This document shows, piece after piece, positions 14,989 through 16,914 of a DNA stretch of 16,914 nt. Made by a program: the position numbers and the translations under genes. This DNA is from Desulfobacter curvatus DSM 3379 (GTDB lineage Bacteria > Desulfobacterota > Desulfobacteria > Desulfobacterales > Desulfobacteraceae): the NCBI RefSeq assembly GCF_000373985.1, contig NZ_KB893126.1:1-16914 (forward strand), given 5' to 3'. The number at the start of each line of letters is the position of its first letter. Position 1 is the stretch's first letter. The notes under the pieces are model-generated. The model was given only the letters and a program-made list of their open reading frames with translations, was not told where the DNA came from and searched no databases.

Positions 14989-16563
14989 TTATCCTTTTTC
15001 ATATATGGAATGGGGCTTGGCGGGCGCAGGTTTCAGGATCAGTTCATGACCCCGGTAATTGCGCCGGCACGGCAGGGCCCGGCTGAAAATATGTTCCGGG
15101 CGCTGGGGAGCTGCCGTGACCTGGTATTTATTCGCGTAAAAGGGATCCACCAGGCAGTGAAATACGGCCATGGCCAACGCCACGGGCATCAAAGGGGTGT
15201 ATTGTTCATGGCAGGCAGCTTCCAAAAGCGTGCTTAACGCAACTTCCCCGTGCTCATGGACAAAGCCGGTGAGCAGTATAAACGCCTGATCCATGAGTTC
15301 CGGGGCCAGCCGGGATTCAAATTGCGCCATGGGTACGGCATCTATTTCGTGGATGCCGCAGGCTCTTTCTTCGGCCTGGTTCCGGCGTTCCAGGGCTCTG
15401 TCACAGGCCGACATCAGGGATGCCGGATCAAACAAAGGCCGGCACACTGCCGGATCAAACCGTGCCATGAACTCCATGCCGATATTCTCCCCGTCGGGGG
15501 TGTACAGGCCTGATATATCATTCAACACCTGTTCGCAGGCGGGAAATATGCCTAACGCAGGCCTGCGGAACAGTTTATGGCTGTGGCGGTCAAATATTTC
15601 CGGCAGCTCCTGCAACTGCCCGGAAAGTGTCAGAAGTCTTGTATTCAGTTTTTCCAGGGCATCCCCTAAGAGGCTTAGTTTGCGCCCAAGATCGGGCTCG
15701 GTGTCCGGGGCGCTCAGTTTCTTGCGTACCAGGTGGTTCAGCCGTGCACTCTCTTTCTGGATTTGCTGGGTCTGTTGCGCCCCGTCGTCGGCCATGGCAT
15801 TGATTTCATTGACATCCACCCGGTTGATGCTGCGCCGGATGGTCCGGCCCATGGCCTGGATCTCCTGGGATTTTCGCAAGAGCTGCTTTCGGTTCTGAAG
15901 GGCCACCCCAATGGCATCGTCCACCTTTCCCCGGTCAATGAGCAACTGGATTCTTAAATTCCCGATGGCTGCAGCATCCAGAGCCCCTGTTTCGTAGAGG
16001 CCAAAATAGGCGGTGTAGCCCTCGTCGGTGAGGTGAAAATGGGCCGCCTGTTCCGTGTCGGTATAAACGGTTTTGATCAGCCAGAATTTTTTAGGGACCA
16101 TCTGCCGGGCTGCCGCATCAAAATAGGTATATTCAAAGGGCCGGTACCGGTTGTCCCGGTTGACCAGATGATCAAATATTTTATGCAGCACCTCTTCCAG
16201 GGCGGCAGGCTCAATGTCCATGTTCATGGCCCGGGTCTGGTTCTGTGCCAAAACAAAAAGCCGTGAAATAACGCTGTTGCGGGTCACCCCCGGGGCAAAT
16301 TCGGTAAGTTCGGAAATCACATCCAGGGTGGCAAAGGCCAGCCATATTACATCCAGATGGTCCCATGCCGGGTGGGGTGCCTCATCCTGGCCCGTCAGAC
16401 GCCGGGCAGACAGCTCGTAAACCGGCCGCATCACAAGGCTTGACCGCACCACCCGGGTGACATCGGTGTCAACGCCGGATACGTCCCGGGGGGCGGGGGC
16501 CGGTGGTGCCGCCTCGCTGCTGTCGGCAAAAAGTGAGAGTTGGGTTTCAAAGATGTTGGCCAT
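14989..16563 (-). CDS. jetA: JetA-like (MukF-like kleisin) Wadjet subunit
   Basis: This is the probable kleisin that links the JetC heads and recruits JetB. It is 524 aa. A winged-helix-like N-terminal half (about 45-230) contains the block DHLDVIWLAFATLDVISELTEF and a strand-rich end YFGLYETGALD. Next comes a helical/coiled-coil stretch (about 230-340, IQLLIDRGKVDDAIGVALQN through LSGQLQELPEIF). The C-terminal part (about 345-520) resembles a second winged helix. This layout is that of MukF/JetA. A TAA in frame two codons before the ATG (minus-strand TAA GAT CCT ATG) fixes the upstream limit, and the next Met is about residue 45. The ribosome binding site is weak. It is first of a tight jetA-jetB-jetC operon (3-base gap, then an overlap). 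The name rests on gene order plus domain layout. Confidence 0.78.
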   Translation of the reverse strand: MANIFETQLSLFADSSEAAPPAPAPRDVSGVDTDVTRVVRSSLVMRPVYELSARRLTGQDEAPHPAWDHLDVIWLAFATLDVISELTEFAPGVTRNSVISRLFVLAQNQTRAMNMDIEPAALEEVLHKIFDHLVNRDNRYRPFEYTYFDAAARQMVPKKFWLIKTVYTDTEQAAHFHLTDEGYTAYFGLYETGALDAAAIGNLRIQLLIDRGKVDDAIGVALQNRKQLLRKSQEIQAMGRTIRRSINRVDVNEINAMADDGAQQTQQIQKESARLNHLVRKKLSAPDTEPDLGRKLSLLGDALEKLNTRLLTLSGQLQELPEIFDRHSHKLFRRPALGIFPACEQVLNDISGLYTPDGENIGMEFMARFDPAVCRPLFDPASLMSACDRALERRNQAEERACGIHEIDAVPMAQFESRLAPELMDQAFILLTGFVHEHGEVALSTLLEAACHEQYTPLMPVALAMAVFHCLVDPFYANKYQVTAAPQRPEHIFSRALPCRRNYRGHELILKPAPAKPHSIYEKG

Positions 16564-16647
16564 AGGATCTTAAATTTTTAACCGGTTTTTCTGTAGGGTT
16601 TACCATGCAAGGTAAAAACGGTGCAACAAAGAAAACAGGGGGTGCCT

Positions 16648-16704
16648 TTAATATGGGAGACGACTGTGTTCAAGTCCGTTCTCTTTTATTAAGTTTTTTT
16701 GCAT
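16648..16704 (-). CDS. Possible 18-aa leader peptide upstream of jetA
   Basis: The ORF MQKNLIKENGLEHSRLPY has an ATG at 16702-16704, 5-6 bases after AAGGAG, one of the best ribosome binding sites in the window. It ends in TAA, 84 bases before the jetA ATG. It contains no run of a regulatory amino acid typical of attenuators, and I do not recognise the peptide. It could be a real leader peptide, the start of a degraded gene, or chance. Confidence 0.35.
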   Translation of the reverse strand: MQKNLIKENGLEHSRLPY

Positions 16705-16882
16705 ATTTTTCTCCTTGTATTTTACCAATTTTTTGCTGATATTCTTGTTCATTCGAAACGCCCTTTCGATTCTGTATAGTTGGGCGCATTCCCATTTTCC
16801 CGGTTTTTAAAACGGACTATCCTCTTGAGCAAAAAGAAGTTATGCTTCCCCTCGATTATCAACTGATGAGGGAAAAAATAGT

Positions 16883-16914
16883 ATGAAACTCAAAAAGGCT
16901 GAATCCTGCGAAAC
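16883..16914 (+). CDS. Possible start of a rightward gene (cut by the window edge)
   Basis: ATG at 16883 opens MKLKKAESCE and runs off the end, with GAGGGA about 10 bases upstream. It would diverge from jetABC. Only ten codons are visible, so no family can be proposed. Confidence 0.25.
   Translation, partial: MKLKKAESCE

Larger units (their letters stand above)
16564..16914. other. Leader and intergenic region before jetA
   Basis: A 351-base stretch without a large gene. Going upstream from jetA there is an 84-base AT-rich leader, an 18-codon ORF with a strong ribosome binding site (listed separately), a small hairpin CGAAA/TTTCG (16754-16768), and a possible rightward gene start at 16883. 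I could not find a convincing promoter for jetABC. The best -10-like element on the minus strand is TAAAAT just before the small ORF, with no acceptable -35. Confidence 0.6.

Noticed and set aside
16754..16768. Hairpin CGAAA/TTTCG as terminator or operator
   Set aside because: The stem is only 5 bp with no T-tract; it is expected by chance in AT-rich DNA.

Overview
The window looks like a chromosomal segment of a Gram-negative anaerobe. The gene content and protein style (7TMR-DISM diguanylate cyclase, YkgJ-type cysteine protein, HI0933-type flavoprotein, VQHG-type SixA) best fit a Desulfobacterales-like (deltaproteobacterial) organism. That is an inference from protein character; no marker gene was searched. 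The left edge is the tail of an rRNA operon (5S rRNA plus terminator).

Layout. Bases 1-5870 are ordinary-looking chromosome: 5S rRNA and terminator, then an ABC-F ATPase and an HI0933/YhiN-type FAD protein as a probable operon, a convergent YkgJ-type cysteine-cluster protein, and a membrane-sensor diguanylate cyclase reading rightward. From 5879 to 16563 every gene reads leftward. In transcription order they are jetA, jetB, jetC (a MukF/MukE/MukB-like set), hipB, hipA, sixA, a Nudix hydrolase and jetD (DUF2220 Toprim-type nuclease). The last ~350 bases hold the jetA leader region, with an 18-codon ORF behind a strong ribosome binding site, and possibly the first codons of a rightward gene that leaves the window.

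Main interpretation. jetA, jetB, jetC and jetD make a complete Wadjet (JetABCD / MksBEFG-like) anti-plasmid defence system. It is broken up: the nuclease gene jetD lies about 2.8 kb downstream of jetC, behind a hipBA toxin-antitoxin pair and a sixA-nudix pair. The hipBA pair has its own operator array, three near-palindromes whose centres are exactly 38 bp apart. The sixA-nudix-jetD group has its own good sigma-70-like promoter (TTGACG-17-TACTAT), and nudix and jetD share one base (TAATG). The motor complex and the nuclease may therefore be expressed from different promoters, with the nuclease coupled to a phosphohistidine phosphatase and a nucleotide hydrolase. The JetC ATPase also departs from consensus in Walker A (GTCKTT) and Walker B (LDNP), so it may belong to an uncommon subtype.
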